From positions 29,861,951 through 29,925,950 of the forward strand of contig NC_134880.1 of the NCBI RefSeq assembly GCF_041734735.1: a stretch of 64,000 bases of DNA, in the 5' to 3' direction. Each line of letters opens with the position of its first letter. The first letter of the stretch is position 1. The DNA is from Babylonia areolata. Lineage: Eukaryota > Mollusca > Gastropoda > Neogastropoda > Buccinidae. A program made the position numbers and the translations under genes. The notes beneath the pieces were generated by a model that saw only the letters and a list, made by a program, of their open reading frames with translations, did not search any database and was not told where the DNA came from. This document shows positions 45,501 to 55,339 of the stretch, piece by piece.

Positions 45501-46742
45501 ACTACTGGAGAACGTGCCTCTAGACTCTCAACTAGCAGAGGTTGAGTGACTTGAGTTGCTGAATTTCGGCTGTCAGAAGGTTTGCTGCTTTTATGGCCAA
45601 GCTTCTCACAAAGAGGAATGCCTGAAAAGGAAGAGGCTTGCACTGCTGGGGCTGGGGTTGTTGCTGACTAAGATCCTGCTGCTTAGAGTCAAACTGGGAA
45701 ACTCACGATGACATTAGGAAATGTAAGCCAGGTAGGAGGCAACCTCTCTGTTTGTCTCAGCCCTCTGGCTGACAAACTGGGGGACTTAAGACCCGAAAGG
45801 GAGGGCTGCTGTGCTGGGATGGGTGTTATGCTGGCAGATATATACATCCCTACTGGCAGGAACAGAACTAAAACGGGGCTAGCAAATGTATCCGCTGCTT
45901 CTGTCAGGCTCTATCTCATTCTACTGCTGAAAAATTCTAATAAGAGTAACTGAAGAGGCCCTGAGACTCAGCAGGATGCTCTGTGCCTGCTGGCCTGTGT
46001 AGCAAGGCAACAAAAGCTGTGGAGATCTCTGAATGACATCCACGGACCAACTCATCTCAGTAAGCCAAAGTTCTGAAAGTGAGATAGGCCGTTTATGAAA
46101 ATGTCCGTGCTGAAGGACTAGCAAGAGGTCCTGTATTCGAAGTTCTACCTCCGTAAAAGCTAGGTGGTGTGTGGTGCACCAAGATTAGACCCTTCCTTTT
46201 AAGGATTCCTTCAAATACTTTCCTTGATGGAAAGCTCCAGGCACCAAGAAGGAATCATTACCATGAGAGGAAAATAGGTAGCACACCTCATCTAGCAGGT
46301 AGGCTTATTCAGCCACTCCTGAGCCATCCCTAGGACCAAAAGGCGCCTTGTGGTCTTGGAGCAGGAGGCCTGCTACCTAGGAGGGGGATAGCATAGACAG
46401 AGAATTATCTCCACACGGGTTACTCAGTGAAGAAAGGTAAAAATTCCAAGATGAAAAAAAGATTAAATCAAACCTTGCAAGAAAATAACTTTTCAAATGC
46501 TTTTAAAAAGTTGTGTGAAGAAAAAAGCAAACAGCAAATATACTTGTCCGAGTAATGGTTCAGTATTTAAATCTGGGAACTGTGCTGACTGGCTGAAAAG
46601 AAGTGGCATCTTATTGGCCGCGAAATTTGGCCAATACAGAGCAAACTGACCGACCTTGTTTGTAAAATTGCCTGAGGACAAAAAAAGAACCAAAACTCAG
46701 CTTCATATTCTGAGCATTGGTGAACAGATGGATAGAACTTAC

Positions 46743-46918
46743 AATGGTGGTTTCAGAGTCAACGACTTTTCCCAGTGCAATACGCTTGACAGTGTCCCCT
46801 GGACAGGTCACAGCCTGACAGGTCATGATGACCCCGACCCTGGCAGCATTGGGGTCACTCTCCACGGTCACACTTCGGTGGTTCAGGGTGATACTGGCCC
46901 CCGTCTGCCTGCCTTCTT
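46743..46918 (-). CDS. Ig1, first exon
   Basis: 176-bp minus-strand exon, acceptor CCTGTTAACAG, donor ACCATT|GTAAGT (perfect consensus), phase 1 to phase 0. Contains TGASITLNHRSVTVES and RVGVIMTCQAVTCPGD, the B strand with the first core Cys, then RIALGKVVDSETTI. Comparable to the exon at 34204-34478 (LTINPRTLTLVN ... TAMIVCKG), but shorter because its domain is split over three exons. Confidence 0.85.
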
Positions 46919-47649
46919 CTGTTAACAGGGAAACAGTTGGTTTCATGGTGGTTTCAATGCATGCAGACTCATCCATATATGTATACCGCATCTGCTGTTA
47001 AAAACAAGCAGATTCCTGACCTTTTTATAAACCTAATGTGCTGGTCAGGTCATGGGAGTCTACTCTAGGTTTGTATCAAAAACGTTGGTGAATTAATCAT
47101 GTGTGTATGAATGCAGACACTCGCATGAATACACATATGAGCTTGCAGAGAGAGAGAGAGAGAGAGAGCAACTGGAAAATGGGGCAGTCCTGACAACAGT
47201 TTCTTTCCTTTGTGCCTACAGCTCTCATAAACCCAGTGGCATGATGGGAGAGCACATTCACACAGGTCATACAGGGAATCAGAAAAGTGTGTTAGCACTG
47301 ACGGTAACATTCATTTAAAACACCATAACAACAACAATGATAATATAATAAACAAGCGGAAAGCCCTTCATGGCTCACGTGTGAATCCTGTTCCACAACA
47401 ACTGCACCGAAAAGGCAGGGGGTGGCGGGGTAGATGAAGAGATGGGAGTGGGTGGTTACCAGTAGTGGCTGGGGTGTTGGGTCTCTGGGTGGAGGTAGCA
47501 CCTTTGGGTATCTGGCAGCTGTACTATCATAGAGAGTGGACGGACACCACCAGTCGTCATCCATCCATAAAACTCTCACGTGCTGAATCCAAGCGTAATC
47601 CCCGGCAAACCGTCTCAGCTGGCATGCTAAACCACGTGAGAATGTGGTG

Positions 47650-48255
47650 TTGACACAGCAACCCTAGGCGACTGAATTTCCTTGTTGAAGTCGCTGGCTA
47701 GACTGGAGGGGTTATGTAAGGACTCAACGGCCACTTGTCCAGGACCAAGGTTATGTGGATGTTTGGCTATGGTTAACAGCCTGAAGAGGGATGGGCTCCA
47801 TCAGGCATTTTTGCCTAAGTTCCACCCATGACAAGTCAAACCAGTAATCAGTCCATATTGGATCAGTAGCAACCCGGGTCAACAATGGCCATGCCTGCCG
47901 CTGCACACCAGGGCGGAGGTGGAAAGTGTATTACAAGTGGTTACCCCGAAAAGATCAGGAGAAGAGAAATTATTGTTATAGGCACCTGGAAGGTAAGAAC
48001 ACCAGGAATGTTGAAGAACTTTCACATCAGATGAAAAGATACCGCTGGAAGATCTTAGGCAACCGAGGAGGAAAAATCTACCATCTGGACACTGTCTCTA
48101 GTTATCACGCTCCCCCAAAAAGAAACATTCAATTGTGCCAAAATTTCCACACAATAAGCCTTATCAGCCATCCGAGCAAGGTACTACTGAAAGTCACCTT
48201 GAACAGACTGAAAGCTCAAGCTGAGAAAATCATCTCTGAAGAACGATTTTGACAG
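47650..48255 (+). mobile_element. RTE-like LINE fragment with internal deletion
   Basis: The plus-strand frame 47926-48252 shows the start of the endonuclease domain (MKRYRWKILG, after a GTW-like start) and then directly RT sequence (ISLISHPSKVLLKVTLNRL, KAQAEKIISEERF). The central part is deleted. The RT piece closely resembles the RTE at 58968-60318 (ISLICHPSKVMLRIILNRL). The leader from about 47650 is assigned by position. 3' truncated. Confidence 0.65.
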
Positions 48256-48310
48256 TGACAAGTTTTCAGACAAGATGGCTGCCATTGACAGAAAATTTCT
48301 GTATACTCAC

Positions 48311-48406
48311 TGTAAGTAGTTAATTCAATGCTCTCTTTAAAACATACGTGTCCAGTAAACATGTCGATGATGTAGTCAGTGTCAATCTGTGTGTTCTTTT
48401 CAGAAT
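48311..48406 (-). CDS. Short exon between TSP1 and Ig1, unknown domain
   Basis: 96-bp minus-strand exon, acceptor AGATAAACAG, donor CTTACA|GTGAGT, phase 1 to phase 1, fitting both neighbours. Translation: SEKNTQIDTDYIIDMFTG then HVCFKESIELTTY. I recognise no domain. A related sequence lies at 56786-56866 (SYTNYTIDVFTAYKYSK), suggesting a duplicated exon. It may be a linker or part of a beta-rich module; one Cys only. Confidence 0.5.
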
Positions 48407-48789
48407 CTGTTTATCTTTTCCTCAAACTGCACACAGGAAATGATATGTCATACCGTCTTAAACCTAAAACACACTTTACGTCAATGAGCATGGAACAACT
48501 CAATTGAATCTTATGGATCTGGAGGCTAAATAGAGTAAACCATTCACGATCCGGAGAAAATGAAATTATTAAAGCTCACCATGGACAATACCACATACAC
48601 ACACACACGGACGACCGAAATACCATGTTATTTCATAGACTCACGCCAATGTGTAAACACACATGGGAGGCAAAAAGCTCCTGGGGCAGGGTAAAAATGG
48701 AATAAAACAGTGATAACTATGTGATATAAAATTATGTTGAAAATACTGATGATAACAATAAAAATAATTCATTGATAAATTTCTTATAC

Positions 48790-48949
48790 TGATATGTATA
48801 TAGTACCTATCCTGAATCAGACCTGTCTCTGAGCACTTTACAGAGTCATTTACAGGCTGCCTTCCTTGGAAGAGTTGAATGAGAGCTGCCTTCAGGCACT
48901 TATTTGTTTTCTGTTATTCCGTCAGGCTTCAGTCATATACACACGCAAA

Positions 48950-49005
<56 letters not shown>

Positions 49006-49035
49006 CATATATACATATATATATATATATAGTAT
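48790..49035 (+). repeat. Second copy of the CA-ended interspersed repeat
   Basis: Shares with 27046-27290 the blocks CAGACC, GAGCACTTTACA-like, GTCATTTACAGGCTGCCTTCC and TTCCGTCAGGCTTCAGT, and ends in (CA)n followed by (TA)n. Lies about 90 bp from the TSP1 exon. Confidence 0.65.
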
Positions 49036-49124
49036 ATGCATACATACACACATACACGTAAACACACAGACAGGGAGAGAGAGAGAGACAGACAGATTTG
49101 TCATCTGGGACAAGCGTGTCTCAC

Positions 49125-49301
49125 GGCAGCAGGACACCAATCCAGTGCACGATTTGTGGGCGATAGAATTTCCGCTGCACTGCCGGCCACACTCGTTGGG
49201 GGCTGGGTTGGTGCACGTGCGAGTCAGGCTGATGGTGCCACTGCCACAGGTCGCTGAGCACCCCTCATCCCTCCACTCCGACCAGCCCCCGTTACGTGCA
49301 G
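49125..49301 (-). CDS. Thrombospondin type 1 (TSP1) exon 2
   Basis: 177-bp minus-strand exon (59 codons), phase 1 to phase 1, acceptor CCTTTCCCCACAG, donor CTGCC|GTGAGA. It encodes GGWSEWRDEGCSATCGSG, then TRTCTNPAPNECGRQC and SIAHKSCTGLVSCC: the W-x-x-W, CSxTCGxG and spaced cysteines of a TSP1 repeat. The single long Trp ladder usual for C-mannosylation is reduced to WSEW. The pyrimidine tract of its acceptor comes from a (CCTTG)n run that is the tail of a small retroelement fragment at about 49305-49350. Confidence 0.85.
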
Positions 49302-49739
49302 CTGTGGGGAAAGGCAAGGCAAGGCAAGTTTATTTCATGTGCCCCCTGGAGGTACACAGGTTTCTTTTCCATACACATACACTGTATGACTACCAGACCA
49401 ACTCTTTCTGTTCCTCTGTATCTGCCTTGCTTACTGCCAGAATATCTGCTTCCACTCTTTCTTTATCTTACTCTGTCTTTGACAATCTGTTTTCACTTTT
49501 TTTTCCTTTTTTTCTGTTTGTTTTAGCCTTCTGATTTTTTTCCTTTTTTTGTCTCCCCAGTTCTGTACATCTGACTGTCTTTCTGGCTGCTTGTCTCCTT
49601 GTCTCTCCCAGTCTTTGCTGCATTGTACTGTCATATAGTATCATTTTGTATTGCATTCATTTGCCAAGCGTTTTACTGCATTGAACTGTGTTGTGCTGCA
49701 GCGCATTCCTCCACATAATATTGAAACTGTACTGTGTTG

Positions 49740-50045
49740 TATTGCTGGAATCTCCCGAAAACAGAGGAGCGTGCACACGGAACGACTGGCTGGTGCGTAC
49801 TGACAAAGCATGCACATGGCACCTTTCAGAAGAACCGCCGCCACAGCAACACCGAGGTCCAAAAGAAGAGGAAAACACCAGCAGCAGTGGCCAAAGTGCC
49901 CAGATAGTTTCCCTGCCCTCTCTGCGGATATCCATGCAGATCCAAACTGGGGTTCCGTAGCCACATGCGAGTCCACAATACATATATGCGACTGAGACTC
50001 GCATTGACGTCATCGTCGAATACAACATACTACCGAGGACTGTAT
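49740..50045 (+). mobile_element. LINE 3'-end fragment with C2H2 finger
   Basis: Plus-strand decayed sequence ending in a C2H2-type finger: FPCPLCGYPCRSKLGFRS followed by HMRVH. The same kind of finger closes LINE copies A, B, C and D, but the sequence differs, so this is another family of the same clade. Upstream frames are Arg/Lys-rich and broken. The preceding 49400-49735 is pyrimidine-rich low complexity. Confidence 0.55.
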
Positions 50046-50744
50046 TAAGTATTTCTGTCTTGACAGAACCAGTTTGTCCTGTTCTGACTGCGAATGTGAT
50101 TAAATCTTCCTACCAGCGAACAGCACACACACACACACGCACACACACACACACAGGAACACACATACATACACACGCACACACTCCACCCCAACCCTTT
50201 CTCCAAATAACTGTCCACAGAATTCTATTTGTTAATTCATTAGGCAATCTTTTCATCTTTGCTGAAATGGGATGGTGAATAAACCAGACACAAGCGATGT
50301 TGTTATTAATGCATTCACACATTTATGTAATCACTCGTTTATTTTTGTTTACGCTAATTTGTGATCAAATAATCGATTGTCAAACTGTTTTTTTGATTGA
50401 TGTGTCTTGTCATTCAGAATGTCAGTTTGATAATAAGTCCAAACTTTGATGAGTCCTACCCATAACCATTCTCGCCCTCCTGATGACGTTTTGTTTCAGT
50501 CTCTGCGTAGTTTATACTCAGTGCTATTCTAGCAAGTGAGATAAAATACATAACATTGGATACAATTACGACTAACATATTCAGGAAATAATGTAGTCTT
50601 GCCACATGTCAGGTCAGGTCATTAGATCTGCTACTGGTAACCTGTAATCCAGTACAACCTGTTCAGGGTCGGGTTGCCGACGACTAAACCGGCACTTCCA
50701 CCGCTCCCTTCTGGGACTGGTGAGGCGGGTGGCTAGACACCCTT

Positions 50745-51134
50745 ATGGAGATCCATAAAAGGGCGTCGGCTCAGGAGAGCCACCGACGGCCATCTAGCTC
50801 CACTGTGCTGTGTGCATGCCACACGCAGTTGGCCCCCGGGGTATGTCTACCCATGTATGCGAAGTCTGGATCCGGCAGAATCTGCGGAAGAAACCTATCG
50901 GTTCAACGGAGAGGAAGGCGGTTACAGCAACGCACTGTGGAGTGCAGAGAGCAAGATGAGACACTGAAAGGATATCTTGGTCATCCACTGCATCCGTGCT
51001 CATCCTCCAGTCGTCTCGACTTAGTCTTGCCACTGGAAATTGGTGGACCCGGGCGAGAGAGTGAGGTCGACGTTGCGCAACTCCTCTTCACTTTAAACAA
51101 ACTCATCGCGCAAGCCATCAGTCATCCAAAATGA
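50745..51134 (+). CDS. Small leader ORF of LINE copy B (possible ORF1)
   Basis: 129 codons: starts MEIHKRASAQESHRRPSS, rich in Arg, Ser and Cys, ends TLNKLIAQAISHPK. Copy A keeps the same frame (141 codons). No CCHC, RRM or esterase motif is visible. An overlapping frame reads FNGEEGGYSNALWSAESK, which looks more protein-like. Whether either is translated is unknown. Confidence 0.35.
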   Translation: MEIHKRASAQESHRRPSSSTVLCACHTQLAPGVCLPMYAKSGSGRICGRNLSVQRRGRRLQQRTVECREQDETLKGYLGHPLHPCSSSSRLDLVLPLEIGGPGRESEVDVAQLLFTLNKLIAQAISHPK

Positions 51135-51369
51135 CCTTTCATCCTTCATCATTTCATCACCCCCAAGTCCTGTGGCGACAGGCGAGCGACGAAACGACAG
51201 GTGTGGGTACACTGGCACTCGCAGCCGCAGACCTGCACGCAGGGGGCTCAGGCCATAGGGTCGTTCTTCGTCGACAGGAGCAGCGATGGAGCTCGGCAGC
51301 CGTCTGAGCGTCTGAGCAGCCCTCTTTAGGAATGCACTGCTCACCTCCCTGGCATGAGGAAGGGGCTAG

Positions 51370-54300
51370 AAAAGGTGCCCTAAAAATTGCCTGCTCCATA
51401 TCACCCTGGCCAGCATACCGCGGCTGGCGGGGACCCTACATCAGCGGTCGAAACAAAGAGAAAGAAAAGAAAAAACAAGGATCGTTCCTCTCACCATTGG
51501 TGCTTGGAACATAAGGACTCTCCTGGACAGAGATAACGCGGACAGACCCCAAAGGAGAACAGCACTAGTTGCATCCGAACTCGCCAGATACAACATCGAC
51601 ATCGCAGCCTTGAGTGAGACTCGGCTTGCAGGCGAAGGCGAGCTCTGTGAACGGGGATCTGGTTACACCTTCTTCTGGAGTGGACGAGGAAGCGAAGAGC
51701 GACGTGAGGCTGGCGTTGGTTTTGCAGTAAAAACAGCACTTGTCAGCAAGCTAGCTGGAATCCCAAAGGGAGTCAACGATAGGCTTATGACCATGAAACT
51801 CCCACTGGCATCTGGCCAGAAGCACCTCACCATTGTCAGTGCCTACGCCCCAACCATGACCAACCCGGATGAAGTGAAGGCGAAGTTCTACGAGGACCTT
51901 CACTCTGTCATTGCTGCCATCCCTAAAGCAAACAAGCTCATTATTCTTGGGGACTTCAATGCTAGAGTTGGCTCTGACTACATCTCCTGGGATGGAGTGA
52001 TTGGAAAGCATGGTGTGGGCCACTGCAACCCAAATGGATTGCTTTTGCTTCAGACCTGTGCAGAGCACGAACTGCTGATAACCAACACAGTTTTCTGCCT
52101 CCCTACCCGTAACAGGACGTCATGGATGCACCCTCGCTCAAAGCATTGGCATCTCATCGATTATGTCATCGTCAGGAAAAGGGATAGGCAAGATGTACGT
52201 GTAACAAAGACCATGTGCGGCGCCGAGTGTTGGACAGACCATCGCCTTGTAGTCTCGAAGCAGAATATTCGAATCCAACCCAAGAGACGCCCCCAAGGCC
52301 AGAAGGCTCCAAAACGGCTCAACATCACTAAGCTGAAAAACATCACCATCAAACAGTCCTTTGTGGAGCTGCTGGAAGATCGTCTGGAATCCGCCTCTCT
52401 GGACAACCAGAATGTGGAGTCTGACTGGAGGACCCTGCGTGAGCTGATCTATAGTATAGCTTCAGAGACCCTGGGACCCATGACCAGAAAGCACAAAGAC
52501 TGGTTTGATGAAAACTGTGATGAAATCAAGCAGCTTCTGGATGAGAAACGCCGTCTGCATCAAGCCCACCTGAGCAACCCAAAGTCCACATCAAAAAAGG
52601 ATGCATACAATGACATCCGCAGGACTGTTCAGCAAAAGTTACGCCAGATGCAGGATAAGTGGCTGAGTGACAAAGTTGATGAGATCCAGGGATATGCTGA
52701 CAGGCGCGATATGAAGAGGTTCTATGATGCCTTAAAAGAAGTCTACGGCCCCACATCCTCAGGATCATCCCCCCTCCTCAGTGCAGATGGGAATACCTTG
52801 ATCACCGAGAAGGAGAACATTCTCGAACGATGGGCTGAGCACTTCAACAGTGTCTTAAATCGCCCTTCCTCCATAAATGATGAAGCCATAGACCGTCTCC
52901 CACAAGTCCCCACCAACGAAGCACTGGACGATCCGCCAACACTTCTTGAGACCCAGAAAGCAATCCGTCTGCTATCCAGTGGCAAAGCACCTGGCTCAGA
53001 CTCCAAACCAGCAGAGGTCTACAAGGATGGAGGCACTGTGCTGACTGAGAAGCTTCATCAGCTGTACTCACTCATGTGGAAAGAAGAGACGATCCCCCAG
53101 GATTTCAAAGATGCATCTATCATTCACTTGTACAAGCGAAAGGGGAACCGGCAAGCCTGTGATAACCATTGGGGCATTTCCTTGCTCTCCATCGCAGGCA
53201 AGATACTTGCCAGGATCCTACTTAGCCGCCTCACAGCACACCTTGACCAAGGTCATTTGCCTGAGAGCCAATGTGGATTCCGGAAAGAGCGCGGAACCAC
53301 TGACATGGTGTTTGCTGCAAGGCAGCTGCAAGAGAAATGTCAGGAGCAAAATGCTGATCTGTTCTCCACCTATGTCGACCTCTCTAAGGCCTTCGACACC
53401 GTGAGTAGAGAGGGACTGTGGAAGATCATGGCCAAGTACGGATGCCCTCGGAAATTTATTTCCTTGGTCAGCCAATTCCATGAAGGCATGCAGGCTCGAG
53501 TCCAGGACAATGGTGAAACATCTGCTCCTTTTGCTGTCACAAATGGTGTCAAGCAAGGCTGCGTCCTGGCTCCAACGCTGTGCAGCCTCATGTTCTCTGC
53601 AATGCTTACTGATGCCTTCAGAGATGGCGATGTTGGAATCGGCCTAAAGTACCGAACAGATGGCAAGCTGTTTAACCTCAGAAGGCTTCAAGCAAAAACG
53701 AAGGTCATGACAGACATCATCAGAGACTTTTTGTTTGCTGATGATTGTGCCCTCAACGCTGGATCTGAAGCTGACATGCAACTCAGCGTTGACAAGTTTG
53801 CCACTGCCAGCAGGAACTTCGGCCTTACCATCAGCACGAGGAAAACTGAAGTTCTCCATCAGTCAGCCCCAGGGAAACCCTACGTTGAGCCCAACATCAC
53901 AGTCAACGGTCAGAGACTCAGTGCGGTGGAGCGGTTCACATACCTTGGCAGCACACTGTCACGAAATGTGACAATCGACGATGAAGTGAACGTCAGGATT
54001 GCAAGAGCAAGCGCAGCTTTTGGTAGACTCAATGCAAATGTCTGGAACAGAAGAGGCATTAGTCTTGAGACCAAGCTAAAGGTCTACAGAGCAGTAGTTC
54101 TCCCCACACTACTGTACACCTGTGAAACTTGGACAGTGTACCAACGACATGCCAAGAAGCTGAACCACTTCCACACAACATGCCTCAGGAAGCTACTGAA
54201 CATCAAGTGGCAAGACAAGACCCCTGACACAGAGGTGCTCGCAAAAGCCACCATCCTGATGCAGTCCCAGCTTCGCTGGGCTGGACACGTGGCGCGCATG

Positions 54301-54663
54301 CCAGACCATCGGCTGCCCAAAAGGCTCTTCTATGGCGAGCTGCAACAAGGGAAGAGATCACACAGAGGTCAGAAGAAGCGCTTCAGAGATACTCTGAAAG
54401 TCTCTCTGAAAGCGTTTGATATCAACCCTGACTCCTGGGAGGAATCTGCAGTGGACCGTGACAAATGGCGCGCTGCTGTGCACAAAGGCGCCAGGTTGTG
54501 CGAGGCCAACAGGACTGCTGCAGCTGTTGAGAAGAGGCAGGCCAGAAAGTCACGGGCAAACAAGCTCCCTGACAATGATATGCCTGTCTTTGTCTGCCCC
54601 AACTGTCAGCGAACATTTCGTGCGCAGACTGGACTATTCAGCCATCTGCGCACTCACAGATAG
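51370..54663 (+). CDS. LINE ORF2: APE endonuclease, reverse transcriptase, C2H2 finger
   Basis: Open from 51370 to TAG at 54663. The APE domain starts near 51490 (TIGAWNIRTLLDRDN, then AALSETRLAG, LGDFNARVGSDYI, WHLIDYVIVRKRD, ECWTDHRLVV). The RT follows: GKAPGSDSKPAEVYKDGG, ESQCGFRKERGTTDMVF, DLSKAFDTVSR, NGVKQGCVLAPTL, DFLFADDCALNAG, ERFTYLGSTLS, LYTCETWTVYQRH. The last residues form C-x2-C-x12-H-x3-H (from FVCPNC). All catalytic boxes look intact. There is no ATG before the APE domain in this frame; initiation may use a non-AUG codon or coupling to the leader ORF. The protein would nick target DNA and copy its own RNA. Confidence 0.95.
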   Translation, partial: KRCPKNCLLHITLASIPRLAGTLHQRSKQRERKEKTRIVPLTIGAWNIRTLLDRDNADRPQRRTALVASELARYNIDIAALSETRLAGEGELCERGSGYTFFWSGRGSEERREAGVGFAVKTALVSKLAGIPKGVNDRLMTMKLPLASGQKHLTIVSAYAPTMTNPDEVKAKFYEDLHSVIAAIPKANKLIILGDFNARVGSDYISWDGVIGKHGVGHCNPNGLLLLQTCAEHELLITNTVFCLPTRNRTSWMHPRSKHWHLIDYVIVRKRDRQDVRVTKTMCGAECWTDHRLVVSKQNIRIQPKRRPQGQKAPKRLNITKLKNITIKQSFVELLEDRLESASLDNQNVESDWRTLRELIYSIASETLGPMTRKHKDWFDENCDEIKQLLDEKRRLHQAHLSNPKSTSKKDAYNDIRRTVQQKLRQMQDKWLSDKVDEIQGYADRRDMKRFYDALKEVYGPTSSGSSPLLSADGNTLITEKENILERWAEHFNSVLNRPSSINDEAIDRLPQVPTNEALDDPPTLLETQKAIRLLSSGKAPGSDSKPAEVYKDGGTVLTEKLHQLYSLMWKEETIPQDFKDASIIHLYKRKGNRQACDNHWGISLLSIAGKILARILLSRLTAHLDQGHLPESQCGFRKERGTTDMVFAARQLQEKCQEQNADLFSTYVDLSKAFDTVSREGLWKIMAKYGCPRKFISLVSQFHEGMQARVQDNGETSAPFAVTNGVKQGCVLAPTLCSLMFSAMLTDAFRDGDVGIGLKYRTDGKLFNLRRLQAKTKVMTDIIRDFLFADDCALNAGSEADMQLSVDKFATASRNFGLTISTRKTEVLHQSAPGKPYVEPNITVNGQRLSAVERFTYLGSTLSRNVTIDDEVNVRIARASAAFGRLNANVWNRRGISLETKLKVYRAVVLPTLLYTCETWTVYQRHAKKLNHFHTTCLRKLLNIKWQDKTPDTEVLAKATILMQSQLRWAGHVARMPDHRLPKRLFYGELQQGKRSHRGQKKRFRDTLKVSLKAFDINPDSWEESAVDRDKWRAAVHKGARLCEANRTAAAVEKRQARKSRANKLPDNDMPVFVCPNCQRTFRAQTGLFSHLRTHR

Positions 54664-55060
54664 ATTCATGAGCATCCTTCCCCCCACCCCCCCAACACCC
54701 TCCCCCCATCCCCCATGTGGATGACAACGATGGTCATCATCGATCTCGATGGAGACACCACCAGTGTTTTCTGGCTTCTTGTCCGTTACCAGTGAAATAT
54801 TCGTTTGTTTTTATGTTCTTTTTTTTTCAATTTGTTAACAACTTTCTATATTTTTTTTTCATAGTAGCTACAGTAGCAATGCAGTTAGTTAAACTAAAAG
54901 AAATGTATTTCATACTGAAACAATATATATATATATATATATATATGTTTATACATACTGTGTATAGGTCCTTCTTCCATTGTTTATATAATCCATACAA
55001 AGGAGAAGTATGCATAAATGCTTAAAAAAAGAAAAAAAGAAAGCGAGAACGAAAGAAAAC

Positions 55061-55225
55061 CTTTTAGTGTGCATTCTCTGGAATCGGTGTAGGCTCCTAC
55101 GCAGATTTCGGCGCACTCGGTGCCCGCCGCACGACAGCGACGCGATCTCTGTTGGGTGCCCTCACCGCAGTTCTGTGAACAGCGTCCAAATGAAGACCAC
55201 GCTGTCCAGCCGTGCTCAGAGTCCA
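55061..55225 (-). CDS. Thrombospondin type 1 (TSP1) exon 1
   Basis: 165-bp minus-strand exon (55 codons), phase 1 to phase 1, acceptor GTGGTATCCAG, donor AAAAG|GTTTTC. It encodes SEHGWTAWSSFGRCSQNC, GEGTQQRSRRCRAAGTEC and AEICVGAYTDSREC: W-x-x-W, CSxxCGxG, R-x-R-x-C and six cysteines, a standard TSP1 repeat. It is the most 5' exon found with certainty. A (CT)n tract of about 100 bases (AG on the plus strand, 55237-55336) starts 11 bases from its 3' splice site. Confidence 0.9.
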
Positions 55226-55233
55226 CTGGATAC

Positions 55234-55338
<105 letters not shown>

Positions 55339-55339
55339 T

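Larger units (their letters stand above)
50609..54764 (+). mobile_element. LINE copy B, full length with intact ORF2
   Basis: Non-LTR retrotransposon of the APE/RT type, on the plus strand, inverted relative to copy A. It begins GTCAGGTCAGGTCATTAG, has a leader with a small ORF, an ORF2 of over 1000 codons and a short 3' UTR (C-rich, then GGATGACAACGATGGTCATC, ending ACACCACC). No target duplication could be read. It lies in the intron between the two TSP1 exons, opposite in direction to the host gene. It is the best candidate for a recently active element in the window. Confidence 0.95.
18270..55225 (-). other. Gene span: TSP1/Ig/transmembrane protein, 5' end not found
   Basis: Fourteen minus-strand exons form one phase-consistent model: TSP1 (55061-55225), TSP1 (49125-49301), short exon (48311-48406), Ig1 (46743-46918, 42778-43007, 37196-37295), Ig2 (36612-36727, 35512-35773), Ig3 (34204-34478, 26634-26733), Ig4 (25479-25576, 22637-22913), TM (22008-22145), tail (18411-18580). 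Inter-domain introns are phase 1, intra-Ig introns phase 0. No signal peptide exon is seen, so the 5' end lies above 55.2 kb or was missed. The product is predicted to be a type I cell-surface protein for adhesion or recognition. It differs from UNC5, where Ig domains precede TSP1. No gene symbol is justified. Confidence 0.75.

Noticed and set aside
50609-54764. Target-site duplication for LINE copy B
   Set aside because: Flanks at about 50595-50608 and 54765-54785 share only scattered short matches, unlike the perfect duplication of copy A.
18270-55225. Calling the host gene UNC5 or hemicentin
   Set aside because: Domain order and the short acidic tail do not match; no death domain, ZU5 or long Ig array is present.
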